Positions 1 through 7,079 of a DNA stretch of 9,955 nucleotides are shown piece by piece. The stretch's first letter is position 1, and every line of letters starts with the position of its first letter. The stretch is from Verrucomicrobiota bacterium (lineage in GTDB: Bacteria > Verrucomicrobiota > Verrucomicrobiia > Limisphaerales > CAZBKV01), in the NCBI GenBank assembly GCA_021160185.1, contig JAGHDA010000347.1, positions 1 to 9,955 of the forward strand. The letters are read 5' to 3'. A program made the position numbers and the translations under genes. A model generated the notes under the pieces. That model ran no database searches and was not told the origin of the DNA. It saw only the letters and a program-made list of their open reading frames with translations.

Positions 1-1524
1 GGCAAGCATCGGGATGAACAACACCGCCACCAACAACGAAGCGAGAAGCGAGGTGACCACGCTGGTCGCCAGGTCGCCAAACGCCTGCCCGGCGATGCCT
101 TGCACGAAAACCAAGGGGAAAAAGACCGCCACGGTCGTCAGCGTCGAGGCGGTCACCGCGCCCCGCACCTCGCGCGTCCCCCGCAAAGCCGCCGAGCGCA
201 GATCGTCGCCCTCCTCGCGGCATCGGAAAATGGATTCGAGCACGACGATCGAGTTGTCCACCAACATCCCCACGCCCAAGGCGAGCCCGCCCAGGGACAT
301 GATGTTCAGGGTCTTGCCCAAAAGGTTGAGCGGGGCGAACGCGATGACGAGCGAGAGCGGAATGCTCACGCCGATGATGGCGGTGGTGCGGAAATCGGCC
401 AGGAAGAGATAGAGCACAAGGACGGCCAGCAAGCCGCCGTAAAGGGCCGTCTGCCGCAGATCGCGGATGCTGCCCTCGATGAAGCGGGAACGATCCGCCA
501 CCACCCGAAGCGCCGCGCCTTCCTGATCGTACAGGCGCTGGGCAATCCCCTCGCCCCGCTTCTTGCCAGGCGCGTCGGCGATCTCGCCCACCGCGCGGGT
601 CACCGCCTTGGCCACCGCCACGATGTTGGCGTCCGCCTCCTTGTAGACGTCGATCATCACGCTCTCCCGGCCGTCGGTGCGGGTGATCATCTCCCGATCC
701 TTCTGGGCGCGAACCACCCGGGCGATGTCGCGCACGCGGATCACCCGCCCTTCCCGCTGAGCCACCACCGTGTTGCGAATATCGTCCAACGACTTGAACT
801 CATTGATCGTGCGGATCATGTACTCGGCCCGGCCCTCCTGGAGCGTGCCGCCGGCCAGATTGATGTTTTCCTGGCCAAGGCGGGCGGTGACGGCCGAAAC
901 GGGCAGCCCCAGCCGCGTAAGCGCCTCCTCGTCCAGAAGCACATGAAACTCTTCCTCCAAGCCGCCCCGGACGCGGGCGGCGGCCACGCCGGGAATCGGC
1001 TCCAACGCCCGCTTGACCTGCAAATCGGCCAGCCGCCGAAGCCGCCGAAGCCCGGCCTCCCCCTGAAACCGCAGTCCCTTGCCCGAAAGGCTCAGCTCCA
1101 TGATGGGATCCTCGGTCGGATCAAACCGCAGGATCATGGGCCGTTCGGCTTCGCGAGGCAGAAAAACCAGGTCCAGCTTCTCGAGCGTTTCCTGGATCGC
1201 CTCGTTCATGTCCGTGCCCCAGAGAAACTCCATCACCACATCGCTCACCCCCGCGCGGCTTATGCTGCTGAGCCGCTTGAGCCCGCCGACCACGCCCACC
1301 GCCTCTTCGATCGGGCGGCTGACCTCGTTCTCCACCTCCTCCGGCGCAGCCCCGGGATATTCGGTGCGGATGGTGATGGTCGGATAGTTCAGCTCCGGCA
1401 TCAGGGTCACCGGCAGCCGTCGGAAGGAAAAGAAGCCGAAGACCACGGCGGCCGCGAACACCATCAGCACCGCCACGGGCCGGTCGACAACAAAGCCTCT
1501 GGCTTGGGAAGCGCGCTTGTTCAT
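1..1524 (-). CDS. RND-family efflux transporter permease, N-terminal half (cut by window edge)
   Basis: This is the inner-membrane, proton-driven pump subunit of a tripartite RND exporter. Reading from the ATG at 1524-1522, the frame stays open to base 1, giving about 508 residues of a family that is usually 1,020-1,060 long; the rest lies outside the window. Visible in order are a first membrane helix near residues 10-30, the pair of porter subdomains (about 35-340, including a segment ENINLAGGTLQEGRAEY), then closely spaced helices TM2-TM4 from about residue 355. TM4 carries GMLVDNSIVVLES, with Asp423 and Asn424 at the positions of AcrB Asp407/Asp408. The start overlaps the stop of the adaptor gene in ATGA (1524-1521), so the two are probably translationally coupled. 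Substrate (drug, lipid or metal) cannot be told from this half; no TolC-type gene is in view. Family assignment is secure, subfamily is not. Confidence 0.93.
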   Translation of the reverse strand, partial: MNKRASQARGFVVDRPVAVLMVFAAAVVFGFFSFRRLPVTLMPELNYPTITIRTEYPGAAPEEVENEVSRPIEEAVGVVGGLKRLSSISRAGVSDVVMEFLWGTDMNEAIQETLEKLDLVFLPREAERPMILRFDPTEDPIMELSLSGKGLRFQGEAGLRRLRRLADLQVKRALEPIPGVAAARVRGGLEEEFHVLLDEEALTRLGLPVSAVTARLGQENINLAGGTLQEGRAEYMIRTINEFKSLDDIRNTVVAQREGRVIRVRDIARVVRAQKDREMITRTDGRESVMIDVYKEADANIVAVAKAVTRAVGEIADAPGKKRGEGIAQRLYDQEGAALRVVADRSRFIEGSIRDLRQTALYGGLLAVLVLYLFLADFRTTAIIGVSIPLSLVIAFAPLNLLGKTLNIMSLGGLALGVGMLVDNSIVVLESIFRCREEGDDLRSAALRGTREVRGAVTASTLTTVAVFFPLVFVQGIAGQAFGDLATSVVTSLLASLLVAVLFIPMLA

Positions 1525-2789
1525 GGCCCCTGGCCGGCCGGATCGGAAGAGACGGAGGAAGAGGAAGCCTCGGTTGAGGAAGGCGCGTTTGTGGAGGAAA
1601 CCGCGTTTGTGGAGGAAACCGCGTTGGTTGAAGAGCCAATCTCAGCCGCGCCGGCCTCGGCCGAATCCGCCCCCTCCTCGGCGTTGAGAAAGCGGACTTT
1701 CGCCCCGTCCTTCAGGCTGCTCTGGCCGGCGACCACCACCAGATCGCCCTCATGAAACGCCCCCGGCTCCGGCGCGACATTGTCTCGATCCGTAATCAGG
1801 GGCCGCACCAGCACGCGTTCCGCCGTAAGATCCTTCTTCACGCGAAACACGAAGATCTGATCCTGGTCGTAAATCAGCGCCCGCTTGGGAATTAAGAGGG
1901 CGTTGGTCAGCACCTTGGTGACAATCTCCACATCCGCGTACATCCCAGGCCGCAAAGGCCCCGGTTCGTGGAAACCGACGGTCACCTTGACCGTGCCGCT
2001 CCGGGCCTCCACAACCGGCGCGATGCGCTTCACGTACCCGAGAAACTCCTGCCCCGGCAAAGCGGTGGGCCGAACCCGCGCCTTCTGGTTTACGGCCAGC
2101 TCCGAAAGATACTTGTCCGGCACATACACCGGAGCCGCCAGAGAATTGAAATCCACGAGGTCGAACAGCCGCATGCCCGTATTCACAAAGTCGCCCACGC
2201 TCACATAGCGCCGCGCCACCGTCCCCGAGATCGGCGAGCGAATCTCTGTATAGTCCAGGTGCAGGCGCGCCTGCTTCGCAGCCAGCTCGGCCTGGCGCAA
2301 TTCGGACTGCGAGTCCGCGTACACCTGTTCGCTGACAAGCTGCTGCTCGTACAGCGCTTTGGTCCGCTCGAAATTGCGGCGGATCTTCTCCAGCCGCGCG
2401 TCCGCTTGCTCGGCCTGAATCCGCTGTTCGTAATCTTCCAGCTTCAAGAGAAGCTGATCTTTCTCCACCTGATCCCCCTCCTCGACCAGGAGCTGCTTCA
2501 CCCGGTTCGCCGTGCGAGCAAAGACGCTCACTTCAATCTCAGCCTCCAGGTTCGCCGAAGAACGGATCGCGGCCTCGATCTTGCCCCGTTTGAGCGGAAC
2601 CGCCTCCACGGGCGTCGCGGCCTCGTTGGGATCCTTCTTTTTCGAGGAGTCGTCCTTGTTTGGCAGCTGGGAAGGAGCGCAGCCCGCGCTCGCCCAAAGC
2701 GCAAGACAAAGCGCAAACGCCGCCGCGCCCCCGCATCGCCCCGGCGCGGTCCAGGCCGCCCTGCTCAACGCCGATTTCTTCAACCTCAT
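1521..2789 (-). CDS. RND efflux periplasmic adaptor (HlyD/AcrA-type membrane fusion lipoprotein)
   Basis: A 422-residue adaptor that would bridge the RND pump to an outer-membrane channel. The N-terminus is basic, then hydrophobic (about 21-36), ending in ASAGC, so Cys37 is the likely lipidated residue; the -3 position is Ser rather than the usual Leu, so lipidation is probable, not certain. The mature part has a charged linker (about 44-58), two lipoyl-like halves (about 90-118 and 183-206, the second with RSPISGTVARRYVSVGDFV), a helical hairpin between them (about 120-178), a beta-barrel (about 215-290, with PGMYADVEI) and a membrane-proximal domain to about 368. Residues 370-422 form a Ser/Thr/Asn/Ala-rich tail absent from typical adaptors, built from six-residue repeats. 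The start at 2789 has a GGAAAG-like site a few bases upstream. It is the first gene of the operon, immediately before the permease. Confidence 0.93.
   Translation of the reverse strand: MRLKKSALSRAAWTAPGRCGGAAAFALCLALWASAGCAPSQLPNKDDSSKKKDPNEAATPVEAVPLKRGKIEAAIRSSANLEAEIEVSVFARTANRVKQLLVEEGDQVEKDQLLLKLEDYEQRIQAEQADARLEKIRRNFERTKALYEQQLVSEQVYADSQSELRQAELAAKQARLHLDYTEIRSPISGTVARRYVSVGDFVNTGMRLFDLVDFNSLAAPVYVPDKYLSELAVNQKARVRPTALPGQEFLGYVKRIAPVVEARSGTVKVTVGFHEPGPLRPGMYADVEIVTKVLTNALLIPKRALIYDQDQIFVFRVKKDLTAERVLVRPLITDRDNVAPEPGAFHEGDLVVVAGQSSLKDGAKVRFLNAEEGADSAEAGAAEIGSSTNAVSSTNAVSSTNAPSSTEASSSSVSSDPAGQGP
1567..1638 (-). repeat. 18-bp tandem repeat in the adaptor gene's 3' end
   Basis: Two perfect copies of an 18-bp unit (plus-strand reading gcgtttgtggaggaaacc) lie at 1585-1602 and 1603-1620, flanked by degenerate copies at 1567-1584 and 1621-1638. 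The length is a multiple of three, so each unit adds six residues of SSTNAV/SSTNAP/SSTEAS type to the adaptor's C-terminal tail without a frameshift. The perfect identity of the central copies suggests recent slippage and likely length variation among relatives. Confidence 0.85.
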
Positions 2790-3024
2790 AAATCTGCTTT
2801 CCGCCGCTCGCGCGCGCTCATAAATCCCCGACGCCCCCGCGCCGATTCACCGTCTCACAGTAACACGCTGCGACCTCGCTCCGTTACCACAAATTCCCCA
2901 ATTTTGAAGGCGGTCGCCGAGGCAAGGAGCGCGTCTCGGGAAAGGCTCCAGAGCGGATTTGAAACGACGATTTGCCCTCTGGCCCCGGCGGGCGCACAAT
3001 GGCCGCGGAAGAAACAGGATCAGG
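2790..3024. other. Divergent intergenic spacer between efflux operon and radical SAM gene
   Basis: About 235 bp between two divergently transcribed genes, so it should hold promoters for both. I find no convincing small gene. A weak plus-strand sigma-70-like pair is listed separately. For the minus strand I could not find a pair of hexamers with acceptable spacing. A TTG codon at 2959 is in frame with the radical SAM gene and would extend it by 22 residues, but the extension is Arg-rich and has no clear ribosome site. Confidence 0.6.
2972..3000 (+). promoter_or_regulatory. Weak candidate sigma-70-type promoter for the radical SAM gene
   Basis: TTGCCC (2972-2977) and CACAAT (2995-3000) are separated by 17 bp, each matching four of six consensus bases. 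Transcription would start near 3007, leaving a leader of about 18 bases before the ATG at 3025. The match is modest and could be chance in a region this size; it would also place the alternative TTG start at 2959 outside the transcript. Confidence 0.2.
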
Positions 3025-4191
3025 ATGAACGAACGCAGCGCCGCTTCCACCACGTTGTCAAAGCCCGCTCTGGCGGGGTTGTCGCGTTCTTCAGGGTCAA
3101 AAAGCGCCAAGCGGCTTTCCCCCGCGGCTGAAATCCTCGAGCGCGGCGGCCCGGGCTATCTGCAGTTTGCCATCACCAACATTTGCAACGCCCGATGCGA
3201 TTTCTGCAGCTTTGCCGTGGATCGCTTTGATCCCAAGCAACGCAAAAGCGTCACGCTCCGGCAGGCCCAAGACGTGGTGGACATCGCCGCTGCCAACCAC
3301 ATCGGCTACCTCCTCTTTGTGGGCGGGGAGCCGTTGGCGCACAAGGATCTGAGGGAAATGGTCGCCTACGCGGCCGAGCGGGGGATCAAACCGATGGTGT
3401 GCACCAACGGATCGCTTTGGACCGAAACCAATGTCAGCGCTTTGGCCGACGCGGGCCTGAGCAGCGTGATCATGTCCATTGACACGCACGATCCGAAAGT
3501 CCACGAGGCCCATCGCGGGCTGCCCGGCGTCTGCGAAAAGATTCGACGCGCGAACGCCTTCTTCGCTTCCCGCGGCATCCAGTGCACCGCCAGCGTCACC
3601 ATCAGCAAGCTGGTGCGCGATTACGACCGGCTCCTTGCCTTTGTCGAGTCTCTCGGCTTCGACAGCCTGACTTTCAGCTACCCCCTCAACAGCCTCGGCT
3701 CCTCCTACCTAAGCTGCAGCGACTCCGAGCTGATCCAGTACACCGACGAGGAGTTGATCGAGGAATTCGAGCGCATCAAGCGCCTCAAGAAACGCTCCCG
3801 CTTCCCGATCGTCAATCCAACCGCTTCCCTTGCCGACATGCAACGGCATCTGCGCAAGGAGCCGGAGCGTTTCGGCTGCCTCGGCGGTTACAAATACTTC
3901 TACCTGGATTGGAACCTTGACCTTTACCGGTGCCACTACTGGGAAACCCCGATGTGCAGCATCTACGAGTTCGACGAGTCCAAGCTTATCCGCGACGGCT
4001 GCACCCGCTGCATGATCGACTGTTATCGGGATCCAAGCGTCCTCCAGTTCATGGCGGTTCGCCTCTCCGACTTCTGGAAGGCGCTTCGCTCGGGCAGGCT
4101 GCTGAAAGCGGGCAAGCTGCTGGCGGACAGGCGGATTCTCCTCTCTCTGGGCGCGATTTGGGAGAGCCGCAAATATATTCGCCGCGTCTGA
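3025..4191 (+). CDS. Radical SAM protein with extra C-terminal cysteine clusters, function unknown
   Basis: From the ATG at 3025 the product is 388 residues; AGGA at 3016-3019 sits five bases upstream, which is why I prefer this start over the in-frame TTG at 2959 (410 residues). Residues 54-61 (CNARCDFC) are the CxxxCxxC motif that binds the SAM-cleaving [4Fe-4S] cluster; GGEP (100-103) is the usual SAM amino-group contact, followed by strands of a TIM-barrel-like fold. The C-terminal part holds Cys285, Cys303, Cys311 and a group Cys326-x2-Cys329-x3-Cys333, suggesting one or two further iron-sulfur clusters as in SPASM/twitch proteins. The last group (CTRCMIDCYRDPSV) resembles, from memory, the end of HpnH, the adenosylhopane synthase, though the N-terminal motif region differs from HpnH. 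No B12-binding domain is present. It stands alone on its strand before sdhC. The enzyme class is clear; substrate is unknown. Confidence 0.88.
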   Translation: MNERSAASTTLSKPALAGLSRSSGSKSAKRLSPAAEILERGGPGYLQFAITNICNARCDFCSFAVDRFDPKQRKSVTLRQAQDVVDIAAANHIGYLLFVGGEPLAHKDLREMVAYAAERGIKPMVCTNGSLWTETNVSALADAGLSSVIMSIDTHDPKVHEAHRGLPGVCEKIRRANAFFASRGIQCTASVTISKLVRDYDRLLAFVESLGFDSLTFSYPLNSLGSSYLSCSDSELIQYTDEELIEEFERIKRLKKRSRFPIVNPTASLADMQRHLRKEPERFGCLGGYKYFYLDWNLDLYRCHYWETPMCSIYEFDESKLIRDGCTRCMIDCYRDPSVLQFMAVRLSDFWKALRSGRLLKAGKLLADRRILLSLGAIWESRKYIRRV

Positions 4192-4252
4192 CCCGGCGGG
4201 GCGCGCTTTTCCGAAAAAACCTTTTCTCGAGTCCCGGTCGGTGTGTTTTTTT

Positions 4253-4282
4253 GTGGCAATCAAAATTAGGCTTGCGTATAAA
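4253..4282 (+). promoter_or_regulatory. Candidate sigma-70-type promoter of the sdhCAB operon
   Basis: The 158 bp between the radical SAM stop and sdhC contain an AT-rich patch, unusual in this GC-rich window. GTGGCA (4253-4258, four of six matches) and TATAAA (4277-4282, five of six) are 18 bp apart. Transcription would start near 4290, giving a leader of about 60 bases. I see no strong hairpin in that leader and no clear terminator for the upstream gene, so some read-through into sdh is possible. Confidence 0.35.
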
Positions 4283-4335
4283 GAGCCCAAACCTTACTAA
4301 AGGCGTCGGCTGCCTATCTTGCGGCCGTCTGGGTT

Positions 4336-4340
4336 GGAAG
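4336..4340 (+). promoter_or_regulatory. Ribosome binding site fixing the sdhC start
   Basis: GGAAG lies nine bases before the ATG at 4350. The open frame itself extends far upstream (from 3930) over the radical SAM gene, so this site decides the start. A second in-frame ATG at 4371 has no comparable site in front of it. Confidence 0.55.
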
Positions 4341-4349
4341 CGTGGGGTT

Positions 4350-5093
4350 ATGAAAGGCCAACCAGTCACAATGCAGGCGCGGCGCGCAACGCCGATTGTT
4401 CGATACGCTTTCTCCGCCATCGGACGCAAGGTGATCATGGCAGTGACCGGCCTGGCGCTGACGCTGTTCCTGCTGCTCCACATGCTGGGCAATCTCCAGC
4501 TTTTTGTGGGGAGCGAGTCGATTAATCGCTACGCCCATTTCCTTCATTCCAACCTCGAGCTGCTTTGGCCGGCGCGGATTTTCCTGCTCCTGTGCCTTTG
4601 CCTCCACATTTGGTCCGCCGTCAGCCTGGCATTGGAGAACAAGCGGGCCAGGCCGGTGGGGTATGAGGGCAATCCCGTCCCGCCGGGAACCACCCTTGCC
4701 GCCCGGACAATGATGTACACCGGGCTGGCAATTGCAGCGTTTGTGATTTACCACCTGCTCCATTTCACCGTCCGCGCGCCGGCTGTGAATTTTGCGGGGC
4801 AGGATTTCCACGCCTTAAAGGAAGCCCTGCCCTGGGGCGAAGAGCGGGCTGACGTGTACCGGATGGTGGCGCTGGGCTTCCATCAGCCGGTCGCAGTCCT
4901 CATTTATCTAGCCGGAGTGGGGCTTTTGTGCTTTCACCTAAGCCACGGCCTCAGCGCCATGTTTCAATCCCTGGGCGTTCGGGACCGGAATTGGCGAGGC
5001 CGTTTGGATCGGTATGCGGTGTGGTTTAGCTGGCTGCTGTTTTTAGGTTACGCCGCCGTGCCGGCAGCGGTCATTTCAGGATGGGTCAAGTAA
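4350..5093 (+). CDS. sdhC: Succinate dehydrogenase/fumarate reductase cytochrome b subunit (type B)
   Basis: A 247-residue integral membrane protein that anchors the catalytic subunits and passes electrons between them and quinone through haem b. Five hydrophobic helices are visible: about 28-50 (with LLLHMLGNLQ), 72-93 (LCLHIWSAVSL), 118-140 (IYHLLHFT), 178-204 (GLLCFHLSHGL) and 222-245. A single five-helix subunit with histidines in the first four helices is the dihaem b558 pattern of Bacillus SdhC and Wolinella FrdC. Likely axial ligands are among His44, His86, His135/His138 and His196/His199; the exact four need an alignment. It is the first gene of a C-A-B operon, 13 bp before sdhA. Sequence alone does not settle whether the complex mainly oxidises succinate or reduces fumarate; in this subtype the partner is commonly menaquinone. 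Confidence 0.95.
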   Translation: MKGQPVTMQARRATPIVRYAFSAIGRKVIMAVTGLALTLFLLLHMLGNLQLFVGSESINRYAHFLHSNLELLWPARIFLLLCLCLHIWSAVSLALENKRARPVGYEGNPVPPGTTLAARTMMYTGLAIAAFVIYHLLHFTVRAPAVNFAGQDFHALKEALPWGEERADVYRMVALGFHQPVAVLIYLAGVGLLCFHLSHGLSAMFQSLGVRDRNWRGRLDRYAVWFSWLLFLGYAAVPAAVISGWVK

Positions 5094-5106
5094 TCGATCA
5101 GAGTCG

Positions 5107-7020
5107 ATGAAACTGGATTCGAAAGTTCCCCCTGGACCGCTGGAGCAGAAGTGGGAGAGGCGGATTCGCGATGGCCGCCTGATATCCCCGGCCAACAAGC
5201 GCCGTTACGAGATCATCGTGGCGGGCGCGGGGCTTGCCGGGGCTTCCGCCGCGGCCGCGCTCTCCGAGCAGGGCTATCAAGTCAAGGCCTTCTGCTACCA
5301 CGATTCGCCTCGGCGGGCGCACTCGATCGCCGCCCAGGGCGGAATCAACGCGGCTAAGAATTACCAGGGCGACGGGGACAGCGTTTGGCGCCTGTTTTAT
5401 GACACCGTCAAAGGCGGCGATTTCCGTTCCCGGGAAGCGAACGTCTACCGCCTGGCGGAGGTGAGCATGAAGATCATCGATCACTGCGTGGCGCTGGGCG
5501 TGCCGTTCGCCCGCGAGTACGGCGGTCTCTTGGCCAACCGCTCCTTCGGCGGGGCGTTGGTCTCGCGCACATTTTACACCCGGGGCCAGACGGGCCAGCA
5601 ATTGCTTCTGGCGGCGTACTCCTCGCTCATGAAGGAGGTCGCCCGCGGCAACGTGAAACTTCTTCCGAACCACGAGGTGTTGGATCTGGTTGTCATCGAC
5701 GGCCGCGCCCGCGGCGTCGTGGCGCGCAACCTTATCACCGGCGAGATCCGCCGGGATGCGGCGGACGCTGTCATTCTCGCCACCGGCGGTTACAGCAATG
5801 TGTACTACCTTTCCACTTCGGGGCGGGCATCGAACGCCACGGCCATCTGGCGCGCCTATCGCCGAGGAGCGGGCTTCGCCAACCCTTCGTTCGTTCAGAT
5901 TCACCCAACCTGCATCCCGCCTTTGGGCGATTACCAGTCGAAGCTGACGTTAATGTCCGAGTCTCTCCGGAACGACGGGCGCATCTGGGTTCCCAAGAAG
6001 CCGGGGGACAAACGGCCGCCCAATGAGATCCCCGAAGAAGAGCGGGATTACTATCTGGAACGCATCTACCCCGCTTACGGCAACTTGACTCCGCGCGACT
6101 TAGCCAGCCGCGCGGCCAAGCGAGTTTGCGACGATGGCCGCGGGGTGGGCCCTAACGGCCTTGGCGTGTACCTGGATTTTTCGGACGCCATTCGGCGGCT
6201 TGGCGTCCAAACCATCAAGGACCGCTACGGAAACCTCTTCGATATGTATCGGGAGATCACCGGCGAGAACGCTTACGAGACGCCGATGCGAATCTACCCG
6301 GCGGTCCACTACACCATAGGCGGGTTGTGGGTCGATTACGATCTTATGTCCACCATCCCCGGCCTGTTCGTGCTGGGCGAAGCGAATTTCTCCGACCACG
6401 GAGCCAACCGTCTGGGCGCTTCGGCGCTGATGCAGGGACTGGCCGACGGTTATTTCATTCTGCCATCCACCATCGCAGGCTACCTGGCCGACATTCCTCA
6501 TGACTCGCGTCCTCCCACAGACGCTCCCGAGTTCGCCGAAGCGGAGGAACAGGTCCGCAACCGCCTTCGCAAACTTCTTTCCATCCAGGGCCGCCGGACT
6601 GTCAGAGACTTCCACGCCCGGTTGGGCAAGATCCTCTGGGAGCACTGCGGCATGTCCCGCAACCGGTCCGGCCTGGAAAAGGCCCTTCAGGCGGTGGCGG
6701 CGCTGCGGGAAGAATTCTGGCAAGACGCGCGCGTGCCCGGCGACGAAGAGTCGCTCAACCAGTCGCTCGAAGACGCCGCTCGCGTGGCCGATTTCCTGGA
6801 GTTGGGGGAATTAATCGCCCGCGACGCGCTGACCCGCGAGGAGTCCTGCGGCTGTCACTTTCGAGAGGAATACCAAGCGGAGGGGGAGGGCCTCCGCAAC
6901 GATGAAAAATTCGCCCATGTGGCGGTGTGGGAATTCCAAGAAGACGGCAAGACGCCGGCGCGGCACGAGGAGCCGCTCCGGTACGAGTTCGTGAAGATGG
7001 CGGCGCGAAACTACAAATGA
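5107..7020 (+). CDS. sdhA: Succinate dehydrogenase/fumarate reductase flavoprotein subunit
   Basis: A 637-residue catalytic subunit interconverting succinate and fumarate on the cytoplasmic face of the membrane. The N-terminal dinucleotide fold has GAGLAG (40-45). His72 in AHSIAAQGGINAA is the residue to which FAD is covalently attached in this family. Substrate and catalytic residues are seen in QIHPT (His266), SESLRNDG (284-291), PRDLASRA (Arg330, Arg335), HYTIGG (His401) and ANRLGAS (Arg435). The capping domain and a C-terminal helical domain follow, with a conserved-looking end (CGCHFREEY...). Length and the segment REITGENAYETPMRIYPAVH match the type-B group of Bacillus and Bacteroidetes rather than the shorter E. 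coli SdhA. The start follows sdhC by 13 bp and has only a weak ribosome site, consistent with coupled translation. All key residues are intact. Confidence 0.97.
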   Translation: MKLDSKVPPGPLEQKWERRIRDGRLISPANKRRYEIIVAGAGLAGASAAAALSEQGYQVKAFCYHDSPRRAHSIAAQGGINAAKNYQGDGDSVWRLFYDTVKGGDFRSREANVYRLAEVSMKIIDHCVALGVPFAREYGGLLANRSFGGALVSRTFYTRGQTGQQLLLAAYSSLMKEVARGNVKLLPNHEVLDLVVIDGRARGVVARNLITGEIRRDAADAVILATGGYSNVYYLSTSGRASNATAIWRAYRRGAGFANPSFVQIHPTCIPPLGDYQSKLTLMSESLRNDGRIWVPKKPGDKRPPNEIPEEERDYYLERIYPAYGNLTPRDLASRAAKRVCDDGRGVGPNGLGVYLDFSDAIRRLGVQTIKDRYGNLFDMYREITGENAYETPMRIYPAVHYTIGGLWVDYDLMSTIPGLFVLGEANFSDHGANRLGASALMQGLADGYFILPSTIAGYLADIPHDSRPPTDAPEFAEAEEQVRNRLRKLLSIQGRRTVRDFHARLGKILWEHCGMSRNRSGLEKALQAVAALREEFWQDARVPGDEESLNQSLEDAARVADFLELGELIARDALTREESCGCHFREEYQAEGEGLRNDEKFAHVAVWEFQEDGKTPARHEEPLRYEFVKMAARNYK

Positions 7021-7079
7021 TTCGTCGCAAGAAGCGCGGAGGACGCGACGCCGGGACGCCGCTCGGCCTATTTCGGCTT

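Noticed and set aside
100..1755. A 551-codon open frame on the plus strand opposite the efflux permease and adaptor genes
   Set aside because: It is codon-aligned antisense to the permease frame and stays open because high-GC genes avoid the codons that would create stops opposite. Its translation is rich in His, Arg, Pro and Gly and has no family features, whereas the minus strand reads as a clear RND transporter.
1968..3131. A 387-codon open frame on the plus strand opposite the adaptor gene
   Set aside because: Arg/His-rich translation with no domain, lying over a well-supported adaptor and running on through the spacer; a GC shadow.
3025..4191. Calling the radical SAM gene hpnH outright
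   Set aside because: The N-terminal cluster motif and barrel sequence do not match HpnH as I know it; only the final cysteine group is similar, which is not enough for the name.
4181..4224. Possible intrinsic terminator after the radical SAM gene (CGCCG/CGGCG stem, then Ts)
   Set aside because: The stem is only five pairs, overlaps the stop codon, and the T-run comes well downstream rather than directly after the stem.
4254..4275. Possible sigma-54 promoter (TGGCA ... TTGC) before sdhC
   Set aside because: The GG and GC elements are about 19 bases apart instead of the required 12, so the spacing is wrong.
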